Assembly (NCBI GenBank): GCA_029339505.1
Contig: JAQISU010000026.1
Location: forward strand, 1,847,501-1,911,500
Direction of reading: 5' to 3'
Source: Unio delphinus
Lineage: Eukaryota > Mollusca > Bivalvia > Unionida > Unionidae
Length of the DNA stretch: 64,000 bases
Below the pieces are notes generated by a model. It was not told the DNA's origin and did no database searches. It was given only the letters and a program-made list of their open reading frames with translations. Position numbers and translations under genes: made by a program. Shown here piece by piece: positions 26,022 through 39,500 of this stretch (position 1 is the stretch's first letter; the number at the start of each line of letters is the position of its first letter).

Positions 26022-26334
26022 CGCTCCGGTGGCCTAGTGGTTAGAACATCTGCCTCAGATGTGAGAGGTCATGGTTTCGATCCCCGTTCGAGTCATACCA
26101 AAGACTTACAAAAATGGTACTAACAGTTGCCTCGCTTGATGCTTAGCATTAAGAGGTTCTGTTTGGACTGGTCAGACTGGTGTCAGGATAATGTGACTGG
26201 GTGGGACATCATGCTATATGTCTGCGGCATGATGTCCCACTGCCAAGACATCACTATAAACTACCACAATGCAGACATTGTTGCAATATAACCAAAATTT
26301 GTTAAAGCTACGTTAAGAAATACAAATCACAAAT
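26022..26334 (+). mobile_element. tRNA-derived SINE, family 1, full length with TSD
   Basis: Flanked by ATAAATTCAC at 26012-26021 and 26335-26344. The head starts CGCTCCGGTGGCCTAGTGG (box A) with a box-B-like GGTTTCGATCC. The body contains GTGGGACATCATGC and GCATGATGTCCCAC as a 14-bp perfect hairpin stem with a 12-base loop. The tail ends in TTAAGAAATACAAATCACAA. This is the reference copy for the family in this window. Confidence 0.92.
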
Positions 26335-26905
26335 ATAAATTCACAATGCTAATGATGCAGATGTCTCAAGAAAAACAAGGTAGAGTGGGAAATTTGAAGT
26401 AACATCTACCTTTGAGGACCTGCCATATGGTAAGGTATCCTGTTAGTTGACTGGTTTTCAAGTGAACTCTGCTCACTTTTCCTGACATTAATCAGAATGC
26501 AGTAGCACTTTTTAAAAATGTTTTCAAAGCATGTCACAGGGAAAGTCTAATTTCAAGAAAAATTTGCACCAAGCTACCATTAGTGCCAGCTGCATGATTA
26601 TTTATCTCTCAACAAATTCTACAAGAAGGAACCTGAAACACACATTTTCATGTGTGGTATTCATTCCAGGTGATTGATCAATTTAATTAATAGAACAGTG
26701 GGGATGGTCCTAATGTATCTGAAAATATCTACCCTTAAGACAACTCAAGATTATCTTTACACAGGTCAAGCTGTCATTTCTGAAAGATTTGGTGAAAATG
26801 GGCTTTGAGGAAGCAGGACTGGTTGGCAGATTGTTTACTCAGCAGTTAGTTATATGTATGAATCATTTTGCAATAACAATATGTTCTTTCTTTGCATTTG
26901 CTTAA

Positions 26906-26906
<1 letters not shown>

Positions 26907-26972
<66 letters not shown>
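26907..26972. repeat. (TA)33 microsatellite
   Basis: A pure TA run. It is self-complementary and prone to slippage and cruciform extrusion, so its length in the assembly is uncertain. Confidence 0.95.
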
Positions 26973-26975
<3 letters not shown>

Positions 26976-27011
26976 CACACACATGCATTAGAGCTATAAA
27001 CACAAATTGTA

Positions 27012-27245
27012 TTGGGGCCCACAAGTGGACAAGTGGGTTAAAAACGATCACTGTTATCTCACTTGTGTCTGTGTTGGTTTAAGTCTTGGGCTCAGCTAAT
27101 TTGATGGTATGTGAGAAAGCTTACCAGTAGCTTCTCACGGGCCAGTGGTTCTTTCCGGTGCCCCCATCCCCCCATGAGTTCTTCCTCCACCATTTATACT
27201 GGCAGCCACGTATAGCCGATCTTGTGCTGAAAAATGGCTTTATTT
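27012..27245 (+). mobile_element. tRNA-derived SINE, family 2
   Basis: Begins GGGGCCCACAAGTGGACAAG, with the type-II tRNA-like box A, then ATCACTG..ATCTCAC, the core CCAGTAGCTTCTCACGGG and GTGCTGAAAAATGGC. It is diverged from the younger copy at 44251-44505. Confidence 0.85.
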
Positions 27246-29936
27246 CATATAACAACAAACTGTTTTGAAACAAGTATTAATTTACTATCGCATTTTTTTT
27301 TTTTTTTACTGTTCTCAATATCAAAGCTGGGTTTATATTTAGATGCAACTTCAAATTCTTTGCCTAGCATACCCTTGAAAACCACACAGATATCAATTTC
27401 ACAGTTCATTTATAACTTATTTATTTGCACGTACATATTGTACTTGACATTTTTATGCAAGTGGTAACTCTATATGCAGGTAGACACTACAGCAAATGTG
27501 ATCGTGTATTGTTTCTTTCTTAATTTTTGTTTCAACAATGCAGCATTCTTCTATTTGTGGATAGGTAATAGTTGCCATTACTCACGACTCTAGTTTATTT
27601 CCTGCTAAAATGAATCATAACTCTCTGACCTGTTAGATTATATTGATGTTATTATTACTTTCATATAATGTGGAATGTAGAGATAAGCACGTTTCTTTCT
27701 GTTTGGCATATTGTGAATTAATAATTATATTATGTATACCTTGCAGGTCTCAAAATAAATCCAGTGGGTTTGTGCATATAGCTGAGTGTTAAATTCCATT
27801 TGCCAAGATAGCGAGTTCTCACGCACCTTGGGTCCTTACCTTCGACCTTGTTTGATCCTTTTTTTTATGTGTGTGTGTGTGGGGGGGGGGGGGGGGTTTA
27901 TGAACACATAGCCACATGGTTTTGGATGATGGCGCAGAAGAGCTATTTTCGATAGGCCTGGTTAATTAACTGGTTTTTTAAAATTGCATTTCAAACCAAA
28001 GTCATTTACTTGATTGTATTACACATTGTATTCCGATTAAACACCAAACAACAGGTGCATATCCTGACCTGAGCTTAACATTACGATCAAAAGGCATTAT
28101 CACAAAAAGTCCAGTTACGAAGTATCCATCTCATTCAAGTTCACTAACCCAAAGATGACTTTCTTTTTTCTGCCATAATAATGAATAAGTGACAAATTCT
28201 AAATATTCTAAGCATAAGCCATTTACAGATATTTAAAATAGCTCCAAATATCACCATTTTACAAAAATGGTTGTTTGCGGGATGGTACAAAAGTGCAGAA
28301 TGAAAGTCAGAAAAGTTGGAATGCATAACTATTCAATAACTTCCTTTTCTTGCCAATAATAGCTATTCCAGGAAAGCAATTTTTATTCTCATCTAATTTA
28401 TGATATTCATGCTTTAACTGTTTATCACTACCTGTCTTATTACCTAATACATGACCCAGTTTTCCAGCCTTGTTTTGACATGTAATATAATAATTTGAGC
28501 AGTTGTGTATGTATTTGGTGGGTATAATATGAATTATTGCATCAATAAAGGAGAGATAGAATAATGGCCATTGATATTAAATCAGATTCTGCAAAACAGC
28601 TTGCCCTTGATGCATATGGCATTACACCAAACCTACTCTTTTGTGATCTTCAAAAAGTCTTTAAGATCAAGATCACTTTCGTATCACTGTACTTCTGATA
28701 CATGTAACAAATGTAATAAATATATGGTTAGAACAGTGTGTACAGTGCATAAAGGAGTCACTGTGTTGCCTGTACAGTACACAAATTAGTGTCACACATA
28801 CAGTACACAACTTGAGTGTATTGTTCTGCCTGAACAGTACACAAAGAAGTATCACTGTGTTGCCAACTTTCAAAGTTTGGCCAAGGTCTGTTACTTGAGC
28901 TGCAATACACAACTTATAGAGCTAGCCTGTTTTACTGTACATATCAAAAACATAATATATATGATATTAAAACATAAGAATGTTTTAAAACAAAAAAATT
29001 TCAAGCACAGAAATACTAAATCTGCACCATTTAGAAGGCCATTAGTGAAAAGATATCCTAGAATAGCAAACTGTAATAACCACTGTATGCTATTAGCGGT
29101 GTAATTACATGTCTCCAAAAGTTTATAATAATGCCACACACTAGTAACATGCCATTCACTAGTAACATTTTGCATCTGCTCTCATGTCATGACCTTTTGA
29201 TTACAAATTATTTGCTTAAATTGGAATTTAAAATCACCCTGGACAATTGATTAAATGTCAAAATTAAATATCTGACTTGCTTATTTCCCATTACTGTGAT
29301 GTCATTGGAAACCTATCAGGCTGAAGTGCCAAACTTATCATACCGTATGTATTGATAATCTGCAGAACATAAGCCTTTTGTTGCTTAATATCAGCCAATA
29401 AAACATTACCATAGCATAAAAAGTCCAAGCCACTCAAGGTCAGTGTTTCACTACACTACTGGTGCCTAACACTAAAGCACAAAGCAATAGGGAATTTTCC
29501 ATTTAGCTGTCTACAGGATTTGACCAAACTATTTGTGTGGACTGCTTCCAAATTTATATATTCTGTACTGTATTCTAAGTATTGTATTTAGTGGAGTTGT
29601 AACTTTCATAAGTAATAACTAACTTTTTTCCAGTTGTCCATTTCCATGATATATTTTGCCTAAATATATTTTTCATGTATATTTTTGTTTTTTCTATTTA
29701 GGTACTAGCATGCCAACACTTTGAAGACTATGCCAGTACTTCTAAGTGAAGATTACTTTTCAATTAATAAACAGTGAAACTTCGATTGGTGCAGACATTT
29801 TTATACTAGTGAACACAAATTACTTTCATCACCATTACAGAACATGTGCAACACAGTAACACTTAGTGAAAATCACCTATTTTTTCTTCACCTAGCAAGA
29901 TACGCTGTATTTTGTTAAAAAAGAAAGGTACATTGT

Positions 29937-30150
29937 TGTGGGCTGAATGCATTTTTCAGCACATTACAGGCTATATGTTGCAGCTAGTATACCTGATGAA
30001 AGAAAGAACCTGGAACCACATGAAGCGACTGGAAAGTTTTCTCACATACCCATGCTGACTGGGTTAGAGACTTTGAACCCACAAGGACGCGAGATGGTAG
30101 TGTTCGGTAAATGTAAGCAGCTTAGACTTGGCCACCCAAGGTCTCCAACG
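29937..30150 (-). mobile_element. tRNA-derived SINE, family 2, old copy
   Basis: The minus strand shows the family order: head remnant GGTGGCCAAG, GTTCAAAGTCTC, GAAAACTTTCCAG, and TGCTGAAAAATGCATTCAGCC at the 3' end. It is more diverged than the others. Confidence 0.75.
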
Positions 30151-30661
30151 TGAATAGTGAAATATGCAACGCTTAATGAGTTTATGACAGAACAACTTAA
30201 ATTCAAATTCTAACTCAAAGGTAATCATGGTGTCAAAATTCTGAATGGTCACAATCCTTAGTAAATCATTATTTGTATTCACTGTCATTTAGGCACTGTT
30301 GAAAAAATAAGAGAAGTGTTATTTGGAATATTTATGAAGAACATGGTATATATTTGTGACATGCTGTAGGCCACTCATTCATTGTAGTGAATCCTTCATA
30401 CTATAAGCCCTATCTCTACCCCACCAGAATCTTATCTCGAAATATTAATTCCAAATATATTTCCTGATTTGGTCTTTTTGCTGCAAAGCTATACCAAATA
30501 TGCGTAAAATCTGACACTATCTTTTTTTTTTTTATTTTCGTAAAAGTCAGCAATGCATATGTCAGCAACTAAGATGTACACTTGCCAGTTGACATGACAC
30601 AGGAACAGAACTATTTAAGTTGTTAAGCCATGGAGTTTTCTGTTACAAAAGAACCTGACAA

Positions 30662-30910
30662 GGGGCCCAGAGTGGCAAAGTGGTCTAAAGTGCTGTTCGT
30701 TACGGATCACTGCCATCTCACCTCTGTCCGCATGGGTTTGAGTCACAAATTCGGCCAATGAGGGTAGGGTATGTGAGATAACTTGCCAGTAGCTTCTCGT
30801 GGGTCAGTGGTTCTTTATGGGGTTTTCTGGGTTCTTCCTCCACTATTAATACTGGCTGCCATGTATAGCCTATCTTGTGCTGAAAAATGGCGTTAAACCC
30901 TAAAAACAAA
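30662..30910 (+). mobile_element. tRNA-derived SINE, family 2
   Basis: GGGGCCCAGAGTGGCAAAGT head, TTACGGATCACTGCCATCTC, the TAGCTTCTCGTGGGTCAGTG core and GGCGTTAAACCCTAAAAAC tail. A 63-codon antisense ORF over it is an artefact. Confidence 0.88.
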
Positions 30911-31986
30911 AAAGCCTGCTATTCTGTCTTTGCTGTGCATGCATACACAACCATAGTTATCACCATATATTTAAATCTGAGCAGGGATTATTTCAATTTT
31001 TCTTTCCTAAGCATTTTTGAAAATGACCAGATTAATAGGAATCCATCCAAACCCTTAAAACTGAATGTTCCACTGCCAAATTTGGTCAAGGTCAGAAGCA
31101 ACTTCTTTGATACCTGGTCCTGGTTGGTGTTATGATGTTTTCTATTTCACACTTATTGCAGTGTACATCGTATGGCTTAGCAGAAACTCCCACATCCCAA
31201 TTGTTTTGGTCAAAAGTCAATCCTAATTTAATATTATTTTTGGCATATATGAATGATTCCTAAGACATGTTATCAATGTAGCCAAATTTAATTATATTGG
31301 TAAAATGTGCATGCAATTTTGATTGTGAACACAACCACTTCCCAGAGATATTCTTTAGATTATCAATGCAATTAACTAAACAGAAAATCAAGTTTCTCAC
31401 TTTTTTTACTGTCCATCTTCAGCATTAAAGGCATATGTGTGTTCACAATGAGTTGAAGACAAAACATAGAAATTAAAACATTTATTATTTTGTTAAAATT
31501 CTTAATCCTCAACCAATTGACTCGGGACTCTTAATATCACTTAATTTGATTATAACAACTTAATTTACAGTATCTTCAATGCAGCTTGGCATGGGTCAGG
31601 GGACTTAATGAATACCAAAGTAAGCAAAGAAAAGAGTATGGTATTTATATGTTTACAAACAAAAATTAGTACTCAAATCCTGTCCAAATTCATTCAATGA
31701 ATATTCAAATAGAAATATTTCAAATTGTTTCAGCTCTAGTTTCTACTTATGGCTATTTAAATGAGAAAATAGAACAATCAAGACTTTATTGTATATCTGC
31801 TAACTAATTGTTTCATTAGACCCCTGAAAGTTTATTATATTACTGAAAATTAGTATAGATGTACACACAAAACTAGTCTGCCTACAGTCCATTAAAAATT
31901 GTACCCTGCTTCCTGTCTTTGAAAATGTTTACATGTGATGCAGATGTTAGCACCAGTAAATATAAAAGTTAGTACATCCATATAAT

Positions 31987-32291
31987 ATGCAAGATGTCAA
32001 CTGCTATAACCAATACTTTTACCTGCATCCATGTCACAACCATGCACCTCTACATGTACATTATGCAAGATACCAAACACTATAACCAGTAATTTTACCA
32101 CCTGTATTCATGTCACAACCATATACATGTAGCTCTCTATGTACATAATGCAAGATACGAAACGCTATAACCAGTAGTTTTTCCTGCACCTATGTCACAA
32201 CCATGCAGCTCTCTTTGTACATAATGCAAGATACCAAACGCTATAACCAGTAGTTTTTTCCTGCATCCATGTCACAACCATGCAGATCTCT
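31987..32291. repeat. ~78-bp tandem repeat, four units
   Basis: Units begin at ATGCAAGAT near 31988, 32066, 32149 and 32224 and contain ACTATAACCAGTA and CATGTCACAACCATGCA. A family-2 SINE has inserted at its right end. Confidence 0.88.
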
Positions 32292-32302
32292 ATGTACATT
32301 AG

Positions 32303-32544
32303 GATTGGGGCCCCGAGTGGCCGAGTGGTCTAAAGCGCTTTCCGTTACAGATCACTGCCATCTCACCTCTGTCCGCGTGTATTTGAGTCCAAGATTCGGC
32401 TAATGTAGTGATATGAGAAAGCTTGCCAGTAGCTTCTCGTGGGTCGGTGGTTCTTTCCGGGTTCTTCCTCCACCAATAATACTGGCGTCCATGCATAGCC
32501 TATCATGTGCTGAAAAATGGCGTTAAACCCTTAAAAAAATAAAA
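32303..32544 (+). mobile_element. tRNA-derived SINE, family 2, with 11-bp TSD
   Basis: Flanked by ATGTACATTAG at 32292-32302 and 32545-32555. Box A TGGCCGAGTGGTCTAAAGCG matches the D-arm of a type-II (Leu/Ser-like) tRNA. Box B is degenerate (TATTTGAGTCC). The 3' end is GGCGTTAAACCC plus an A-rich tail. The exact duplication indicates a fairly recent insertion. Confidence 0.93.
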
Positions 32545-32735
32545 ATGTACATTAGCCTGCTCCATCTACTAAATATATCATTTTATTAACATTACACTCA
32601 CAAATGCTGACATTATTTTCTCAAATTACAAAAGTATTGCTGATAAAACAAGGTCTGATTTGAAATATTTTTGATTTGAAAGGATTAAATAATCCTCATC
32701 TAGACTGTTAGTGTGCCAGGTAAATACCTTCAGAA

Positions 32736-33025
32736 CAGTGGTTCTCAAATGTTTTTTTCATGACTACTTGAACATTGCTGAAGGTCACAGCATATGATTG
32801 CTTGGGGTTTTAGCAGACCCCTTAATTATCTTTCCTTATGTTGTCTGTACCATTAGCAAACTACTGTATAGTGTTTTGCATAAAAGTGCTACATATAACA
32901 AACTTAATACTAAATTTAAAAAATTGTTGTTGAAGTCCTTGATTGTTCCACAACCTTTCCACTGACCACCTGAATGGAGTTTGTGGACCACAAGTGGTCA
33001 ACATACCATAGTTTGAGGACTTCTG
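32736..33025. mobile_element. hAT-like MITE
   Basis: The left end is CAGTGGTTCTCAAATG, and the reverse complement of the right end is CAGAAGTCCTCAAACTATGG, typical of hAT-superfamily termini. The 8-bp flanks are CTTCAGAA (32728-32735) and CTCTAGAA (33026-33033), six of eight identical. At 290 bp with no transposase it is non-autonomous. Confidence 0.8.
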
Positions 33026-33107
33026 CTCTAGAAGCAAGATGTGGAGCATGATTTATAATGGACTGGAGGCAGACTGCAGATTATATGTAAACTGAATTGA
33101 TATAATG

Positions 33108-33232
33108 GCACTCAATGGAGATAGCTGTTAGTACCATTTTTAAATGTCTTTGATATGACTCAGCTGGAGTTTTGAACCCTCAACCTCCTGACTCTGAGGC
33201 AGACTCTCTAACCACTAGGCCACCGGAGCAGT
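33108..33232 (-). mobile_element. tRNA-derived SINE, family 1, 5' half
   Basis: The minus strand reads the head CTCCGGTGGCCTAGTGG and on through GGTACTAACAGCTATCTC, then stops before the hairpin region present in full copies. Confidence 0.82.
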
Positions 33233-34350
33233 CCATTTTATTACATAAATTTTACTTTATAGCTAAAATAAAAACAATTTTGTAACAGTTGAAGTCATCA
33301 CACTATTTTTGGCACAAATGACATTTGCACTGATATTTATCAAGGGAGATAAGTCATACAACACCAGTAGCAATGATGCTTTGAAACAGACATAAAATAC
33401 TCATCTGACGCTTGTTAACCATAAAGCTATTTCTCTTTGAGGTGTGAAGGGTAAATTTCTCACTAAAAAAATGTTACAAAGTGAGTGATATATCTTTTCA
33501 GTTCACCCATTACAGTTTGAATTTCATCTCGTTAAATATCATTCGGATCATCACTATCTCTCTAAGACCATTTGCTTAACAGTGTCATTATACTAGAAAA
33601 AATAGCCAAGAATATGTGATACTGCATGCATACATAATGCTGTTGTCCACACCATTAATGACAAAGATTTGAAACCTCATGACACAGCTTGAGGCAGTAA
33701 GCACAACAGATTTACAATTACATCCATCCACTGAGAGAAGAGTTAACAAAGTGGGGAAACTTCTGTGAAGCTAAACAAAACTTCTTTAAAGCAGCTATTT
33801 TGCAAAATTCCAATGACCATATCACATCTGGAACACTTTAGGTATAAATGCTTCCTGATGAACACTTTCAACGTGATTGTGTTCACATACCAATCCTTAT
33901 TATTTAATTGAAACTTGAAGCATAGGTCATGCCATTCTTTCTTTTATTAAAGAATGGAGTCTATACAAAAGTGTTTCAAAGACCTGAAAATTGCTTTTTT
34001 TCCCTCCATTTGTAATCTCTGTTTATGTTTATCATTTTCATATTATTATCTGCTTTAAGGTTAATGTTTTGAGGTTCGTTTTAAAATGCTTTAAGGTCAT
34101 GAATACCAGTAAAAATTAAACTTATTTTCTCTTTACAAATTAACCAACCCAAAGCTGCCTTACCTATAACTTTTACAAAGATTCATCATATTATCTAATA
34201 TTCATCTACACAAAGATCGACCCAAAGTGGTCAAGATTTTCTTCAATTTATACACAGAACGAATCATATCAGATCTAAACTATTTGAATATGAAGCTGAA
34301 TTCTAAAGTTTTCTTTTTTCCTTCTTTCTGATTTTTTTCAGTGTACCTTA

Positions 34351-36542
34351 TCAGTTAGTTGCATGGGTGAAGTGATGAGTGTCACACTCTGCTTTTGTGT
34401 TAAACATCTGGGGACAATCTGGACATTTGTATGGCTTAAGACCATGAAAACACCGTAAATGTCTCAACTGAGCACTTCGGTCAACAAAAGCTTTGGAACA
34501 CAAGTCACATTTGTATGGTTTCACCCCACTATGGATTCGACAATGGACATTATATGCACTGCATGAAACAAAAGCTTTCCCACAAACTTGACAGCAATAT
34601 GGACGTTCACCAGTGTGGGTCCGGGTATGCTTCTCAACATCGCATTTTCTCATCGAGCCATATCCACAAAGTATGCAGACATAAATGCGCTGACCTGGAT
34701 TTTTGGGATCGGTGTCAACTTTAATCAAGTTTTGAGCATTCAAACTATTTGTCTGTGAGGTGTTCTGGGAGTGCGTATTTTTGGAGGTGTGCCTAATGGT
34801 TGCAGATTCTGATGATGGCATGGTATTAAGTGACTGACAGGAATTCTCAGATTTTGAATTATTTCTTCTGTTTTCAAAATCACCACGACTAAAGTTTCCA
34901 TTTTGTGACTGACTGCTTAGTTCCCCGGAGAAATCCAGTCTTACAACTTCACCTTTTGACGAAGAAACTCCAACTGTAGTAAACTGATGCTGATCAAATT
35001 CTCTTGTTGGTTTAGAAGTATGAGAGTGATCAGAAAAAGTCATTGGATACAAAGGCATGACAGTGTTATGTTCATCATGTGAAAAGCTTTGTCTGTTGGA
35101 TTCTTCCAAAGATTTGGGATATTTCTGTAAACTTACAGACGCTTTTCCACTTCTTTCTATTGTTTGCTTTGCACTATAACAGTTCAAAAATGAATTAATT
35201 TCGTTATTCTTTGAATTTCTGAGATTGTTTTCTTGACTCTTCTCTCTGATTGGTAACTCCACATTTTCCATCTTTACTTCTTGGCTGTCACTGTCTTCTA
35301 TAACTACAAAATCTTCTCTAATTCCCTCCTCAAACTCTATTTTGATTATGTCTCCTCCCAGACCATCACTATTTTTCAAACGCATGGTCTCCCTCTGTGC
35401 AGTATTTTGTTCTTCTATCCAAGACTGTTCACATATTTCCTCCTGGTCAGTAAGCCTTCTTGCACTCCCCAAAATATTGACATCATTTCTTTGAGTTGAA
35501 GTAACCTGGCTACCAACTGTGCTACACATTTTCCATAATTTTGCCAGGTTTTGTATTTCGGCCATTTCACCACTGTTTTTATTTTGCAAACCCAAAGGAA
35601 TCTGAAAAGCTTTCTGATTGTGATCTAAATGGGAAATGCCTAAGTTCTGATTTATAAGGTTCTTTTCAGTGTCCAAACTATCAACTCCTTTCCCATTTTC
35701 TGTGAATAGGCCAAACTGGTGTTGATCTATTTCCTTCTCTCCTGTTGCAATGTCTTTTGAAACAGTGTCTAACTGGTTTGCTATTTCATCACCAAGTGCA
35801 TGTATTATTGGATGACCATTCTCCACCTCAGTCCAATCCATGATTCCAGACTGATCTTTAAGCTCTTCTTTTTGGTCTTTGTCATTGCTGACATGCACCT
35901 TTAAACCAGTCTCCTTTCTTCCATAGTAATAACAAGTCTTCTGTTTTTTGTGCCTAAACCATGATGTTTTATACATGAAAGTTTTTTGACAAATATCACA
36001 CATATAAGGTCTCACTCCACTATGTACACGTAGATGGACTGTGTATACAAATTTTCGACTAAATATTTTCCCACAAAATTCACAAATGTAAGGTCTCTCT
36101 CCTGTATGTACTCTCATGTGGAACTTTAAACCTTCTCTCTGCCTGAACACTTTTCCACATAATGAACACTGGTGTCTGTTCATATGAACATCACTGACAA
36201 AATGTTCTGTACCACAATGGCTCAAATCCACAAAAGCACCATCTTTAGATAATTTTCCAAGCATACTTGCAGATTTGTCTTTTTCAAAATATTCAGCAGT
36301 CAAGAATATTGTGTTATTTACTTTTTTTGACTTTGTACAGTCAAATTTTTCACTAGATGATTTCTGAAGAAACTTATCTGCATTATACAAGTCTTGGGTT
36401 TTTTTGATCCCAGCAATAATTCTAGTGTGCAAAATAGGCTGATCCTGACCCTGGCTGCCTGAGGGGAGATGAGGTTTAGAAGATGAATAAATAGGAGGAG
36501 GAGGGCTTGCTCTTTGAGTGAGGTGTTCTCTGTTTATCCTAT
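34351..36542 (-). CDS. Zinc-finger gene exon 4 (terminal, seven fingers)
   Basis: The acceptor is TTATGTTACAG|ATAGGATAAAC; the exon enters in phase 1 and runs open for 730 codons to TGA at 34351-34353. It carries three N-terminal fingers (the third, CDIC..H-x5-C, atypical) and four C-terminal fingers. Position 36432 has TTG, not ATG, so the exon has no start of its own in its first part. Confidence 0.93.
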
Positions 36543-39500
36543 CTGTAACATAAGAACAAATTTTTTTTTGCCAGTTGAAGACTTCTCAGTGGTCAAAATC
36601 TGAGTAGAGTTTGACAATTTAAAATATATATATATATGCATAAAACAATACATTTTTAAAGGAAAGTCATATTTTCTTCTTTTGATAGTTAATTCATATT
36701 TTAGTATCAATCTTAAACACATGTCATATTTGTTTCCAAAAATGATTTTCGTAAATTGTTACTCTTAAAAAAGTTGCCCTCCTCCCCCATATTCTATGAT
36801 ATGAGAACCAGTGGCATAGCTGGAGTACCATATTCCAAAGATTAAACAACTGACGATGGACCATTCTTTGGACCACATGCATCGACATGCAAATTTGTGT
36901 ACAGAAAGCTTTGCCACTGGGTAATTGGAAAAAACAACACTAGATTTTCAAAGAGTACCAGATATTTCGCACCAGAAACAAACCAACATTTGAAACAATC
37001 ACCAGCATTTAAACTCAAATAACTTACTATGGTCTAAATTAAATAAATTCAAAATAAATGACCTTAAACTGGCTGTGGTATGCCTTAGAACCTTACACAT
37101 TACCTTTGACATGGATACTTAACTTTAGTGTCCATAATGCTACAATGTGTGTGTGTGTGATTTGTGGTATGCCTTAGAACCTTACACATTACCTTGACAT
37201 GGATACTTAGTTTTAGTGTCCATAATGCTAAAATGTGTGTATGTGTGAGATTTGGATTGTTAATGTAGCTGTAGCAATTTTTCAGTCATATCGCTACGAT
37301 GTCTGCAGTGTGGCAGTTTATAGTGATATCTTGCACTGGGGCATCATGCCGCAGATGTGTAACATGATGTCCCACCCAGTCACATTATCCTGACACCAAG
37401 TTGACCTGTCCTGACACTAACCTCTTAATGCTGAGTGCCAAGTGAGCAGCTGTTAGTACCATTTTTATAAGTCTTTGGTATGACTCGGTCAGAGATTGAA
37501 CCCAAGACATCCTGCATCCAAGGGGTACACTCTAGCCACTAGACCACATACAGGAAAGAAAAGGATTCTTTTAAAAGGAAAAGGTTCCCAAAGTACTCAA
37601 GACACTTCTTAAAAGAAGTTCTTTTAATTACTTCAATTCACAAACCAGATCTCAGAATCTGGGATTCTGACTTGATCCCAAATATGCTCGTGCCTGCTGA
37701 ATAATGACTAATTGAGAAACAGTTAAAATCTTGTTACATCCTCACAGAATTTACTCCCATTCTCACAGAATTTACCTCTATCTTTGTCAACTTCAGTAGC
37801 TGGAAGGTAATTTCTGTATAGAGCCACTGGTCTTAAGCATTGGTCAGTTTCATCTACATCAGCAGCCACTTGGGCAGTAGAATCATCCTGGGTCTGTAGG
37901 ATAATACTGTCTGGAACTACAGAAAAAAAGACTTAAGAAACAATATCATCAGTAATTTACCATCCATGCCTGTTTTTGTGAAATAATAATTTGGATACAC
38001 AGTTAAAGCTTTATTCAGACACCTTCATCTAAAGAACATATTCTCATAAAAGACCCCCAAAATGGAGGTTCTTTTCTTTCCTTTCATTATCAGTTTAATG
38101 TTAGTATGAAGGACACTTGTCAGTAAAGAGCAGTGAAGGTTCTTTTCTCTCCTTTAATAAATGTACCGTTGATAAGAAGGGCACATGCTCATAGTGATCA
38201 TTTAAGGACTTCCTTTCACCAGTTCAACTTACCAATAGAGGACACTGAAGGAGGTTCATTTCTCTCCTTTTATTGTCAACTTAACCTTTATATAAAGGAC
38301 AGTAACTCGTACTTTAAAGAGGTTCATTTCTTTCCTTTCAATATCAGTTAAACCAGTCACCAAAAGGGTTCTTTTCTTTTCCATTATTAGGACATATAAG
38401 GGTTTCCTTTCTTTCTGTCATTAATGTCTATAAAGGACATCAAAGGTGTTTCTTTTCCTCCCATTCCTTAATCAGTTTATCTTAAATAAATGATACATGA
38501 TCATAAATGGCAAATTTGTCCTTGAGTGTCCTTTACATATAGGTATTAAGAGAATTGTACAGTAAAAAACTATTACCATAAGAAGACATGTATGGTAAGG
38601 ATAAAAATTCCTAAATGTGGATAACTGATATAATTATATTGAACAAAACATACAGCAAGAGCGATTCTGTCTGTCAAAAGCACTGGCCTGAAAACCAAAA
38701 CATGTAAAGTATTTGAAGTAAGTCTATTCTTAATAGAAGAACAACCTTTTAATAATTAGGAAAACTTATAAATGAAGATATTAATATTAATGTTTTTAAA
38801 CTGCATGTAGATTTCTCACTACATGCTGCTACTATGGTCTTAAACTAAGTAACAAAAAAGAGCAAAAAAACAAGTTTTGTAAAATTGAACTAATAATTTT
38901 TTTCCCTAGAATACAAGTGAATATTTAAAAATAATTTACAGTATTGTAAATAAAATCCCAAACAGTCCTAAAAGTTCTATCAAAAGTTCAAATGTATGAA
39001 GTTCAAATTGAATTCCAATGGTGTCCCAAATGATGTGCCTTGTTATCTTAAATGTACCATTTGTGCTAACAGTCTTTTGTTGAATCAAAAGTTCATTCAA
39101 AATGTCCTTATGTAAATTCACTATAACTTTAAATTAATGTTTTAGTCTATGAATATATCTGAGCACTTTGTAGTTCCAGTCAATAATAATTTGAATAAAT
39201 ACGTCCAAGCAAATTAAAAACTTAAGAAAAAAAACCAAAAACAATAAGGCTGAAAAAGCTTTGGGCGTTAAGGCAAAAATGAGTAAATTTTCAAGTAAAC
39301 AATACTGATATAAAAAAATTAAGATATAATAAATGAGCCAGGATACAGGTCTATTAATCTTTACAAAACATGTAACGATGTCAATAAGTCTAGAAATTTG
39401 CAAGTGGAAAAGTACCATAAAAAAACAACATGTTTACCTCCATAATAAATTATCTAAATATTTAATCTATAATGATGGAGAAATATACGTTATGTATTAT

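Larger units (their letters stand above)
24222..34350. other. Repeat-rich stretch between the two zinc-finger exons
   Basis: No exon is supported on either strand. ORFs of 60-94 codons lack recognisable domains and several lie on SINEs. The stretch contains one family-1 SINE and one partial copy, four family-2 SINEs, a hAT-like element, a (TA)n run and a ~78-bp tandem repeat. If the two zinc-finger exons are alternative, this is intronic for the distal form. The 3' UTR of the proximal exon would occupy its right edge; a minus-strand AATAAA is at 33943-33948. Confidence 0.6.
36543..37775 (-). other. Intron 3 of zinc-finger gene
   Basis: A 1.2-kb intron that holds an 89-bp tandem duplication and a family-1 SINE. 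Confidence 0.8.

Noticed and set aside
26022..26100. Possible tRNA gene (box A and box B-like sequences)
   Set aside because: It is the head of a SINE with target-site duplication; box B is shifted by one base and the arms do not fold into a proper tRNA. The same holds for 13.6, 33.2, 37.5, 43.4 kb and all family-2 heads.
26765..26850. Possible plus-strand exon after TTACACAG (reading LKDLVKMGFEEAGL)
   Set aside because: There is no proper donor afterwards and no homology that I recognise; it is probably chance.
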